Made by a program: the position numbers and the translations under genes. Below the pieces are notes generated by a model. The model did no database searches and was not told the DNA's origin. It worked only from the letters and a program-made list of their open reading frames with translations. Below, in pieces: positions 36,301 to 42,377 of a stretch of 64,000 nucleotides of DNA. Position 1 is the first letter of the stretch. Each line of letters begins with the position of its first letter. The DNA comes from an uncultured bacterium (GTDB lineage: Bacteria > Cyanobacteriota > Vampirovibrionia > Gastranaerophilales > Gastranaerophilaceae), in NCBI GenBank assembly GCA_905216055.1, contig CAJMSH010000001.1, positions 124,001 to 188,000 of the forward strand, given 5' to 3'.

Positions 36301-36361
36301 ATTTAATCCTACTCCTACTGAAAAAGCATGTGAATATTGTGCATATAAAGATTTTTGTTAA
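33332..36361 (+). CDS. UvrD-like SF1 helicase fused to a RecB-type Fe-S nuclease
   Basis: 1009 residues. The SF1A helicase has Walker A VLAGPGTGKTFTMIQ (24-31), TFSDAATNEVKTRL, Walker B YILVDEYQDTN, VVGDDDQIIYTFQGA, LKENMRST, STYHSAKGREFEYV and LLYVGMTRAKHTLRL. The C-terminal 250 residues form a PD-(D/E)XK nuclease: active-site IIDRID and YTIYDYKTG, with cluster cysteines at 777 (IKCPRQYFY) and 1000, 1003 and 1009 (CEYCAYKDFC). This plan resembles AdnA/AdnB or AddB-Cas4 type end-processing enzymes. AAAGGA precedes the ATG and the gene follows the WYL gene by 16 bases. It could be general recombination machinery or the effector of the island. Confidence 0.93.
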   Translation: MEITPNAQQQECIDNINGKYLVLAGPGTGKTFTMIQRIKNMIEKGINPEKILCLTFSDAATNEVKTRLENELGKQDVGVNIYTYHGFCHEIILENAIEFELSENIKVIPDPVSIFLIRECIDEIDSKVYRTKRNDPYYFIKEIRDNIKEIKANRLTKEKFFHNIETNPDWEPKLIELKKKLSELNENNKKVPKNLLNDIDAVEKKITKIKEIWKYYELYKSKMEEQRYFDFNDMINLVLEKFETDSAFLSKIANKYEYILVDEYQDTNKNQNEIVFNLTKSLESENVFVVGDDDQIIYTFQGARIDNVERFLKEFPNTKVICLKENMRSTQNILDAARKVVEQDDKRLEINPEFAQYNIDKHLVAKNTELPFKDRKVRFYHYADILQEYQEIVNEIENLIKSEDCPKDDNGEKKLSEIAILTRDNNSLATFAEMLKERNIPSELKEGKSIFQIISSNVLYYYMQLLINPELHSDKFFRFALSQPFNIHPKDFETIYNKKSHYKSFVEMINSVDKNEFVEPEKVENFIKTFNHLLAYKTNETLKNVVLEIGCKTGIFDYYINSEVNRIENILGLKKLVDEAVNFSTNQKKISLEEFVEYMTMCFTDEIPIKIDKSPVAMNAVQLSTYHSAKGREFEYVYMPTLKKRDWESSSKSLRPVVPLDASEYKTDAELKELKKSDCIKLLYVGMTRAKHTLRLSYPKNINEKSQDPTIFISSIEDIFETENEPFEYDTSSFLSGSIKALRKLDYDYGKDFRSIVDKKLEGKSFSPTAVNTYIKCPRQYFYSNILDLTPKDGNPDSLNFGKAVHSACEFAVNYAKENGKYPSKEDFINEFKKALDKLPMSSFKQREYHIERGEKALSEYYIQMCNTPISMLYEVEKRISFELDGIEFYGIIDRIDKNPDGTYTIYDYKTGGAKDSKIICPNGDHEDYYNQMGLYKYYYEKSTGNKVKETIFIFPEEFKDNFTLDLTQDDCKAINEKFREAISNIRNYKFNPTPTEKACEYCAYKDFC

Positions 36362-36386
36362 ATAAGTTATTCATATACGACCTAAA

Positions 36387-36415
36387 TTGACATATTAATT
36401 ATTTAATATGATTAT
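36387..36415 (+). promoter_or_regulatory. Promoter of the first tubulin-like unit
   Basis: TTGACATA at 36387-36394 and TATGATTAT at 36407-36415. It aligns without gaps to the promoter at 37587 (same TTGACATA, same distance to TATGAT, and preceded in both by CC-x-AA-x-T). It lies about 25 bases upstream of the ATG at 36439. Confidence 0.6.
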
Positions 36416-36438
36416 GTGGACAACTAAAAGGAGTATTA

Positions 36439-37119
36439 ATGAATAAAAATTTAATAATTATTGGAATTGGTGGCGGTGGTCAAAATATTGTAGATTATAT
36501 TTCAAATAATAATACGAACCCTAATATTGAAACTTTTGTTATAAATTCAGATGAACAAGTTTTGCAAAATGCTAAAACAAAAAATAAAATTCTAGTAGGT
36601 CATGAAACTATTTATACAAAATTATTGTTGTTTTTAATAAATAATCTTGGTACAAATTCCCAAATAGTTAAATATTTAAAGAAGTTCCAAATAAAGAAAA
36701 GTTTAGGATGTGGGGGAAATGTTGAAGAAGGTGAACTTCGAATGAAGAAATATTTGCATAAGTTAAAATTTATGCAAAATAAATCCGATTTAATTATATT
36801 AGTTTCTTGTTTTGGTGGTGGCTTTGGAACAGGAGCAACCACTGTAATAGCGGATTATTTAAGAAAAATGAACAAAGACTTTATTTCAATTGCAATAACT
36901 CCCTTCCATTTTGAAGGTCAAAAACGCATGGATGTTGCAATAGAAGGAATTAAAAAACTTAAAAGCATAAATAACAGTTGTATTGTAATTGATAATAACA
37001 ATTTTATAAAGAATAGCCATTTATCAATGAAAACTATTTTGGATGGAATATCTAAAATTGCTTTGGAAAATATATTTGATGTTATAAATGATAAGGAATA
37101 TTATGATGACGAAAACTAA
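36439..37119 (+). CDS. FtsZ-like tubulin GTPase domain only (split FtsZ, N-terminal part)
   Basis: 226 residues that follow the FtsZ nucleotide-binding domain motif by motif. T1 is IIGIGGGGQNIV (8-18), T2 VINSDEQVL (35-42, FtsZ has NTDAQAL), T3 SLGCGGNVEEG (88-98), and T4 CFGGGFGTGATTVIADYL (124-141, with Phe for Thr in GGGTGTG). T5 is ITPFHFEGQKRM (153-164), followed by an H7-like segment ILDGISKIALENIFDVIN (200-217). The protein ends there; the T7 loop and C-terminal domain are missing but are encoded by the next gene. An insertion of about 30 residues lies between T2 and T3. AAAAGGAG precedes the ATG. The reading as a tubulin-superfamily GTPase is secure; polymerisation is unknown. Confidence 0.88.
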   Translation: MNKNLIIIGIGGGGQNIVDYISNNNTNPNIETFVINSDEQVLQNAKTKNKILVGHETIYTKLLLFLINNLGTNSQIVKYLKKFQIKKSLGCGGNVEEGELRMKKYLHKLKFMQNKSDLIILVSCFGGGFGTGATTVIADYLRKMNKDFISIAITPFHFEGQKRMDVAIEGIKKLKSINNSCIVIDNNNFIKNSHLSMKTILDGISKIALENIFDVINDKEYYDDEN

Positions 37120-37510
37120 GCCATTTTTTAATATAGATTTAAAAGGTGATTGGGATAATATAAATCAATCAGATATTGAAAAAATTGACGTTTTAAATAT
37201 TTCTCTAAACGAACTAAAAGCAATAATGAGAAATTCAAATTCTCCAAAAATGGAATTTTATTTTTGTAGTGTGAAATATCCATTTGAAAATTTAAAAAGA
37301 GATTTATTTTTCTTATCTAAAAATCTTTCTGCTGCGAAAATTATTATTATTTCAGTGACTATTAATAATGATGTAAATCTTGCAGATATAAAGAATATTT
37401 GTGAAATATTTTCTGATATTACTGATGATGATGCTCAAGTTAAAATATCTATTTATAATAATAAAAAATTAAATTCAGAAGTTATATTAGATATATTGAA
37501 ATTTAATTAA
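37103..37510 (+). CDS. FtsZ-like T7 loop plus C-terminal domain as a separate protein
   Basis: 135 residues (start 37103 or 37106, AAGGAA upstream). From residue 32 the sequence aligns with FtsZ after helix H7. NISLNELKAIM corresponds to the T7 loop and H8 start (FtsZ NLDFADVKTIM). SAAKIIIISVTINNDVNLAD and IKNICEIFSDITDDDAQVKI correspond to the FtsZ beta-sheet domain (GAQGVLMNITGG..., EVQEAADIV...). The acidic T7 residues that complete GTP hydrolysis in the next subunit are replaced (Asp to Ser34 and Asp to Asn36). It overlaps the GTPase-domain gene by 17 bases in another frame. The first 30 residues, acidic and Trp-containing, are extra. It is probably the second half of a two-chain tubulin. 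Confidence 0.78.
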   Translation: MMTKTKPFFNIDLKGDWDNINQSDIEKIDVLNISLNELKAIMRNSNSPKMEFYFCSVKYPFENLKRDLFFLSKNLSAAKIIIISVTINNDVNLADIKNICEIFSDITDDDAQVKISIYNNKKLNSEVILDILKFN

Positions 37511-37586
37511 AGAACAAAAGTAATAAAAAAGAATGTCCAGTTTTTAAGTATATAGAAAATTTTTTTGTATATTTGTGTCACCGAAT

Positions 37587-37612
37587 TTGACATAATTACA
37601 CTTTATTATGAT
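37587..37612 (+). promoter_or_regulatory. Promoter of the second tubulin-like unit
   Basis: TTGACATA at 37587-37594 and TATGAT at 37607-37612, the same layout as at 36387-36412. The 128-base gap before the next gene holds nothing else that I can identify. Confidence 0.6.
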
Positions 37613-37638
37613 ATATATACAAGAAAAAAGGAGGAAAC

Positions 37639-38184
37639 ATGAATAATAATTTGATTATTATCGGGGTTGGTGAAGGTGGGTGTAAAATAGTTTCAAAGTT
37701 GGATGAAAAATATAAAAAACTTTTTATTGATACTGATAAAGATGTTATTGAAAGTTATAACGGTTTAAGAATTGGGGAAAATATTTGTGGAGAGTATTCG
37801 GCTCAAGGAGATATTAATCTTGCGGAATTATCCGTTAGAGAAAGTAAAGAAGATTTATTATCTGCGATAAAAAATTATGATGAAATAATTCTTGTAGCTC
37901 CTTTGGGAGGTGGAACATCCTCTGGTGTAACTAAAAAATTTGTTGAATTAATTATAGATACAAATAAATCTGTTAAACTCTTTACGAGTTTTCCATTTGT
38001 TTTTGAAGGCAGAGTCCGTTTATTAAAGTCTGTAAGAACTTTTGATTATTTAAAACAACTTTGTGATGTAATTCTTGTTGAAAAATTTGATATAAATAAA
38101 ATCCGCAACAGAATTAGCATAAATGAAATATTTGAAGTACAAGATAATTTATATATCCGAGAAATTGAAAGAAGTTGCACATAA
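37639..38184 (+). CDS. Second FtsZ-like GTPase domain without C-terminal domain
   Basis: 181 residues. T1 is LIIIGVGEGGCKIV (5-18), T2 LFIDTDKDVIESY (28-40), T4 APLGGGTSSGVTKKFVELI (87-105), and T5 SFPFVFEGRVRLLK (117-130), followed by CDVILVEKF and an H7-like ISINEIFEVQDNLYI (159-173). The T3 glycine loop is not recognisable (CGEYSAQGDINLAELS), so it is more diverged than the first protein. It stops after H7, at the same domain boundary as its neighbour, and no C-terminal-domain gene follows. AAGGAGG precedes the ATG. It may pair with the 135-residue protein or modify its polymer. Confidence 0.82.
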   Translation: MNNNLIIIGVGEGGCKIVSKLDEKYKKLFIDTDKDVIESYNGLRIGENICGEYSAQGDINLAELSVRESKEDLLSAIKNYDEIILVAPLGGGTSSGVTKKFVELIIDTNKSVKLFTSFPFVFEGRVRLLKSVRTFDYLKQLCDVILVEKFDINKIRNRISINEIFEVQDNLYIREIERSCT

Positions 38185-38205
38185 TGTGCTTAAAACAATA
38201 AAAAA

Positions 38206-38294
38206 CGGAGTAATAGGGATTTGAACCCTAGATGCAGGTTGCCCCACATAACACCTTAGCAGGGTGCCGCCTTCAGCCACTCGGCCATTACTCC
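38206..38294 (-). tRNA. tRNA-Ser (anticodon GCT)
   Basis: 89 bases on the minus strand. The acceptor stem is GGAGTAA/TTACTCC with discriminator G. The D arm contains GGCCGAGTGGCT, the anticodon stem-loop is GCACC CTGCTAA GGTGT, a long variable arm is typical of class II tRNAs, and the T arm contains GGTTCAAATCC. The CCA end is not encoded. It reads serine codons AGC and AGU and marks the right edge of the accessory region. Confidence 0.95.
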
Positions 38295-38379
38295 ATTTCT
38301 ATTTAATTTTCGCAACTGTATGTTGCGACATGTGCATATCCTTATAATAACATAAATATTTTTTTTCGTAAATATTTTC

Positions 38380-38408
38380 TTGACCGTTCGTTTAAATTAA
38401 GCTAAAAT
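38380..38408 (+). promoter_or_regulatory. Promoter of the bifunctional nuclease gene
   Basis: TTGACC at 38380-38385 and TAAAAT at 38403-38408 with exactly 17 bases between, 32 bases before the ATG. Confidence 0.7.
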
Positions 38409-38439
38409 ATTGATAAATTACAGAGAAAGGCTTTTTACA

Positions 38440-38955
38440 ATGATTGAAATGAAAGTAATGGGAATTGCCCTCGATACAAGAACAGGTTCACCTATTGTTG
38501 TTTTACATGATAAAGAAAATAGAAAGGCTTTGCCTATTTGGATAGGCTCTGCTGAAGCAAGTGCTATTATTAGAAAAATTGAAAATCTTAACGTCGCTCG
38601 TCCGATGACTCACGATTTGATTATTAATATTATTGAAAAAACAGGGTATCACCTTGATAAAGTTGAAATTAATGATGTTGAAAAAGATACTTATTATGCT
38701 ACTTTATATTTAACTAATGATGATGGTAATACTCTTGAAATTGATTCTCGCCCGTCTGATGCAATTGCAGTCGCTATCAGAGTTGATGCTCCTATTTATG
38801 TTACTGCTAATGTTATTTCAAACGGCTCTGTTTCTACTGATTCTGCAAAAGATGAGGAAGAAGCTCAAGAATTTAAAAAATTCGTACAAAGTATAAAACC
38901 TTCTGATTTTGCTAAATTGATGAAAGATAATGATCATCACGAAAGTGACCAGTAA
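38440..38955 (+). CDS. Bifunctional nuclease (BFN/DUF151) domain protein
   Basis: 171 residues. MKVMGIALDTRTGSPIVVLH, LPIWIGSAEASAI, RPMTHDLIINII and DSRPSDAIAVAIRVDAPIYV are the marks of the BFN domain, a small DNase/RNase-like fold common in cyanobacteria, actinobacteria and plants. An acidic C-terminal tail of about 45 residues follows. The start at 38440 has AGAAAGG upstream; a frame from 38410 would begin in the 5' leader. Nuclease activity has been reported for plant members; the bacterial role is poorly known. Confidence 0.92.
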   Translation: MIEMKVMGIALDTRTGSPIVVLHDKENRKALPIWIGSAEASAIIRKIENLNVARPMTHDLIINIIEKTGYHLDKVEINDVEKDTYYATLYLTNDDGNTLEIDSRPSDAIAVAIRVDAPIYVTANVISNGSVSTDSAKDEEEAQEFKKFVQSIKPSDFAKLMKDNDHHESDQ

Positions 38956-39036
38956 GTAAATGTTAAGTTTGTAAATATTTTTTAGAATTTTGAAAATATT
39001 TATTTTTTTAGTTTTTATAATATGTAAGGTAATATT

Positions 39037-39243
39037 ATGAACGGAATTGAAGCAATACAACCAAATAATATTTTCAAGGTTAATGCAGTTAATCTGTTTG
39101 AAAACAGACGTCAAAACCCTGCTGTTTCAAATCGTTTTGATTCCGGTTTGTTTGCAAGACAGGATAATAATAATTATAACTTAAATCACCCAAGAGTTGT
39201 CGGAAGTGAAACTCAGGCAAAACATTTAGATTTACTTGCTTAA
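39037..39243 (+). CDS. Small Asn-rich protein, 68 aa, unknown
   Basis: Begins MNGIEAIQPNNIFKVNAV and is rich in Asn, with RQNPAVSNRFDSGLFARQ in the middle. It looks disordered, without signal peptide or membrane segment. TAAGGT precedes the ATG. Like the next gene, it has the short, Asn- and Phe-rich character of the N-terminal tails of larger proteins in this window, such as the one at 40041-42095. It may be a lineage-specific peptide. Confidence 0.5.
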   Translation: MNGIEAIQPNNIFKVNAVNLFENRRQNPAVSNRFDSGLFARQDNNNYNLNHPRVVGSETQAKHLDLLA

Positions 39244-39329
39244 TATTTCTTAATATTTGGTAATTTTTAGGCAATTTTTATTCCTGAATTTTCTTTATAT
39301 ATATAAGGGAAATTATGGGGTAAAAAATT

Positions 39330-39527
39330 ATGTCTATTCAAAAAATACTAGGAATTAACGCAATAAGAGGTGCTCAAAATGTCCACGGTATAAAGCATAC
39401 CGAAAACAATTTTGTGAAAAATGCGTTCAATTTCGGAGCAGCAAATCCTAACAGACCGAATGGGGTTGTCTATGAAAACGCTCTTGGAGACCCAACAAGA
39501 GGCACTAGATTATATTGCTTAGGATAA
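39330..39527 (+). CDS. Small Asn/Gly-rich protein, 65 aa, unknown
   Basis: Begins MSIQKILGINAIRGAQNV and contains NAFNFGAANPNRPNG, ending TRGTRLYCLG. The leader has TTCTTTATATATATAAGGGA at about 39291-39310, a motif shared with the RHH gene at 1972-2160. GGGG precedes the ATG. The last nine bases overlap a convergent small gene (39519-39677). The family is unknown; it is probably a lineage-restricted peptide of the same kind as its neighbour. Confidence 0.55.
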   Translation: MSIQKILGINAIRGAQNVHGIKHTENNFVKNAFNFGAANPNRPNGVVYENALGDPTRGTRLYCLG

Positions 39528-39677
39528 AAAGAAGTTATTTTTTGTATTTGTGCTGTAAAAAAGTGTCGTATTTGTAAACTTCGGAGTATAGGCATAAACT
39601 TTTTGAGTTTTTTTTCTGAAGCTGCACAAGCCAATAACTTTGTCATCATCTTTAAATATTCTTTTTAGAAATTCCAT
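39519..39677 (-). CDS. Small basic protein, 52 aa, unknown
   Basis: The ATG at 39677 is preceded by AAGAAGGA, an excellent ribosome binding site. The product begins MEFLKRIFKDDDKVIGLCSF and continues with RKKTQKVYAYTPKFTNTTLF. It looks like a compact beta-rich peptide. A T/A-rich promoter region lies upstream (39690-39725), divergent from the DUF1858 gene. The stop overlaps the 3' end of the 65-aa gene. No family is recognised, and most gene callers would miss it. Confidence 0.6.
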   Translation of the reverse strand: MEFLKRIFKDDDKVIGLCSFRKKTQKVYAYTPKFTNTTLFYSTNTKNNFFLS

Positions 39678-39750
39678 TACACATCCTTCTTTTTTTATTA
39701 TATAATATATTTAATAATATTTTATGTAAAGTCAAATAAGGAGGATTAAT

Positions 39751-39951
39751 ATGGCAAAAATTACTAAAGATATGAATATTATGGATATCGTTCAACAATG
39801 TCCTGAAAGTGTTGCAGTATTTCAAAAATATGGTTTAGGTTGTATCGGTTGCGCTGCTGCTCATTTTGAAAACTTAGAAGCAGGTGCAAAAGTTCATGGT
39901 TTTGATCCTGATGCAATGGTTGCTGATATCAACGCTTTAATGGAAGATTAA
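39751..39951 (+). CDS. DUF1858 (hybrid-cluster-associated redox disulfide) protein
   Basis: 66 residues: ITKDMNIMDIVQQCPESVAV, FQKYGLGCIGCAAAHFENLE and AGAKVHGFDPDAMVADINAL. This is the complete DUF1858 fold, with the CxxC (CIGC) proposed to be a redox-active disulfide or metal site, common in anaerobes. AAGGAGG precedes the ATG. Single-gene unit with a strong terminator. Physiological partner unknown. Confidence 0.92.
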   Translation: MAKITKDMNIMDIVQQCPESVAVFQKYGLGCIGCAAAHFENLEAGAKVHGFDPDAMVADINALMED

Positions 39952-39981
39952 TTGTTAATTGTAAAATAGTTGAATTATTAA

Positions 39982-40017
39982 AAATAACCTCCAACTTAAA
40001 AATGTTGGAGGTTATTT
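39982..40017. terminator. Bidirectional terminator between convergent genes
   Basis: Perfect 14-base stem AAATAACCTCCAAC / GTTGGAGGTTATTT with A/T flanks; serves the DUF1858 gene and the convergent gene at 40041-42095. Confidence 0.88.
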
Positions 40018-40040
40018 TATTTATAATTAGAAATTTATAA

Positions 40041-42095
40041 TTATTGGTTTAAAAAGCCTGCCATTGATAATTTTTTAGTTCCGGTAATTGTTGTATCAAT
40101 TGTTGGAATATTTTTGACTGTTTCTGTTTGTTTTGCACTCTGAGCGGCTTGAGCTGTTGTAGTTGGTTGTGTTTGAGGTGCTTGTTGTACGTTAGAAGCT
40201 GCAGCTTTTTGTGCTTTTTCTCTTTCAACAGCTTTTTTAGTCATGTTTTCACAGTAACGAGCAAGCCACATCATAAATGCAGGTACTAAAATTAATGTTG
40301 ATGCAAAGCCGAATGCACTGTTAAATGTTTTTGCTCTGTTAATAAATTTATTTTCTTTTGAGTTAAATACTGCATATATTTTTTCAAGTTCATCTGAGCC
40401 TTTAGCTTTTTCAAATGCTTTATGAATTGCATCTAATGAAGCTTCTTCAATAGAATTAATATTATTGAATTTCTTTAAGATATTTTCGGTTTGTTCTTTT
40501 ACAGTCTTATCTATTTTCAAGACTTTTTTAACATCTCCGCCGTTTTCTTCTAAGAATTTGAAAAATCCAAGAATACCATCTTTATATTCGTCAATATGAC
40601 TGTATTTTGATACAATTTGTTCACTTGTTAATACGTTTACACCAGATCCTGCAGTAAAGTAATTCTTCAATTTATGGAATACACTTTTACTATGATCTTC
40701 CGGCTTAACGTTCAATGTAAGACCTGACATTTTGGCAAATACATCAGAAAAACCTCTTGATAAAGCTTTTGCACCAAATAAGATTGCAGTGAAGCTTGCT
40801 ATATCTCTAACAAGAATTTCTTTACGTTCTTTATCGCTTTTTGCATTTTTATATCTCGGAGGTAGACAGAATCCAAACAATAATGTAAGCATTGCCGGAA
40901 CTGACATTGATGCGCCGTTAAATTCAAAGTTCTTTAAAAGTTTGCTTAAAGAATTTTCTTTCATTGCAGTTTTACCGACATTTGCTGCAAGTCCTGTAAA
41001 TGCTACATTTTTATCTTTATCTGTTTTATTATCAGATTTAGCAATATTTTTATCTTTTACATCACCGGGTTTTGCAGGTTGTCCTTTTGAATTTTCGTCA
41101 ACTAATCCAGTAAGCCCTGGATCGTGCTTTAATCCAAGGTTATATAATTTTGGAATTAGTGTGTAGAAACCGACAACGGCAGCCCACATGCCAAGATTTG
41201 AAAAAACTCTTGTTCCTGATCTGTGTATATTGAATTTTTTGATGTATTCATCAAGATTCCCGTTAGCATTGGCTTTTAAGAATTTGTTCACTTTAGATAA
41301 GGCATCACCGGTGTAATCTGTCAAACTTTGAGTCAAACGTCTGATATCAGTATATACAGGATTTTTTGCACCTTCTACTTTCAAAGAAGCTTCAAGTTCA
41401 TTAACTGATGGAGGAGCATATTGTTTTCTTATTTTCATATACTCATCTACAATGTCAGCCTGTAATTTTTTGCCTTCTTTTTTAAGTTTTTTGTCAGAAC
41501 TTGAACGTTTTTCTTCTGCATCTACGAGTTTATCCGCAAATTTCTTTGCTGTTTCTTGTACTTTTCCTTTGAACTCTTCGTCTGTAGAATTAGTTAAGGC
41601 ATTTTCAAAGACTTTTGCGTAATAACCTTGTTTAAATTCTTTTGTTTTATCTAGTTGCTCTGGGTGTTGAGCTGCATAACTTGCAAAATCTTGACCTAAT
41701 GCTTTAATGTGGCTTACGTAGACATTATTTGCTGTGCCTGAAACTTTTTTAATTACAGTAAGTATACCAAGAGGGATTAAGAATGCACTTGGACCGCTTA
41801 AAATTTCACGAATCCCTTCACGTCTTGCAAATTCCCAATTTAAAGGCCCTGTTTTTTTACCGTTTTCATCTTTTTTTCTGTTACGGTTAAGTCCTTCATA
41901 AATTCTTGGTGCGACCATGCCAATACCGTCTTGTGCAATAAATGAAGCTGCAAATCCACCTTTATCAATCGCATCCATTAAAGTTACGACAGGGTTAAAA
42001 GAACCTGTGAAAGATTGTTGCTTTTTATATTTTTGCTCGTTAAGGCTGTTTTGTTTATTAATACTATTTGCTGAATTTATTGCTTTTATTGACAT
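40041..42095 (-). CDS. Large lineage-specific membrane protein, 684 aa
   Basis: The Asn/Gln-rich N-terminus ends in QSFTGSFNPVVTLMD, the kind of F-x-G segment found near the start of several proteins here. Hydrophobic segments lie near residues 100-120 (SAFLIPLGILTVI), 305-325 (NLGMWAAVVGFYTLI), 405-425 and 600-620 (TLILVPAFMMWLA), separated by Lys/Asp-rich helices. A Gln/Thr/Ala-rich tail follows. NWEFARREGIREILSGP before the first hydrophobic segment resembles the signature in the genes at 43676 and 44314. There is no recognisable catalytic motif. AGGGA precedes the ATG. Probably an envelope protein of unknown function. Confidence 0.65.
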   Translation of the reverse strand: MSIKAINSANSINKQNSLNEQKYKKQQSFTGSFNPVVTLMDAIDKGGFAASFIAQDGIGMVAPRIYEGLNRNRKKDENGKKTGPLNWEFARREGIREILSGPSAFLIPLGILTVIKKVSGTANNVYVSHIKALGQDFASYAAQHPEQLDKTKEFKQGYYAKVFENALTNSTDEEFKGKVQETAKKFADKLVDAEEKRSSSDKKLKKEGKKLQADIVDEYMKIRKQYAPPSVNELEASLKVEGAKNPVYTDIRRLTQSLTDYTGDALSKVNKFLKANANGNLDEYIKKFNIHRSGTRVFSNLGMWAAVVGFYTLIPKLYNLGLKHDPGLTGLVDENSKGQPAKPGDVKDKNIAKSDNKTDKDKNVAFTGLAANVGKTAMKENSLSKLLKNFEFNGASMSVPAMLTLLFGFCLPPRYKNAKSDKERKEILVRDIASFTAILFGAKALSRGFSDVFAKMSGLTLNVKPEDHSKSVFHKLKNYFTAGSGVNVLTSEQIVSKYSHIDEYKDGILGFFKFLEENGGDVKKVLKIDKTVKEQTENILKKFNNINSIEEASLDAIHKAFEKAKGSDELEKIYAVFNSKENKFINRAKTFNSAFGFASTLILVPAFMMWLARYCENMTKKAVEREKAQKAAASNVQQAPQTQPTTTAQAAQSAKQTETVKNIPTIDTTITGTKKLSMAGFLNQ

Positions 42096-42342
42096 ATCCC
42101 TACTTTAAATTTTCATAACTACACACATATATATATTTTATAAAACTTATAATTTACACTTATTGCGTTTTTCTGCTGTTATTTTAAGAAAAATTAAGAA
42201 AAGGTCATAAATGTATTAAGTGTAATTATTATACTTAATATAAAAATATTTTGCAAGTTATTTACTACAATTATAACAATAATTTTACAAATTTGTAATA
42301 AACTCTAATGATAGATAAAAAATCGCCTAATTAGATATAAAA

Positions 42343-42371
42343 TTGACACTATTTTTTGTCCGATATAAACT
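42343..42371 (+). promoter_or_regulatory. trmFO promoter giving a leaderless transcript
   Basis: TTGACA at 42343-42348, a 17-base spacer and TAAACT at 42366-42371 (TATAAA overlaps it). The ATG begins at 42378, where transcription would start, and no Shine-Dalgarno sequence fits. Confidence 0.65.
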
Positions 42372-42377
42372 CATCTT

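Noticed and set aside
36439..38184. Tubulin-like genes as simple pseudogene fragments of a housekeeping ftsZ
   Set aside because: Both GTPase fragments end at the same domain boundary. Each gene has a good ribosome binding site, both units have promoters, and the frames are clean. Drift would not give this pattern, although loss of catalytic acids means canonical activity is doubtful.
29437..38294. Prophage or integrative element with integrase next to tRNA-Ser
   Set aside because: No integrase, transposase, structural phage gene or direct repeat of the tRNA 3' end was seen in the interval.
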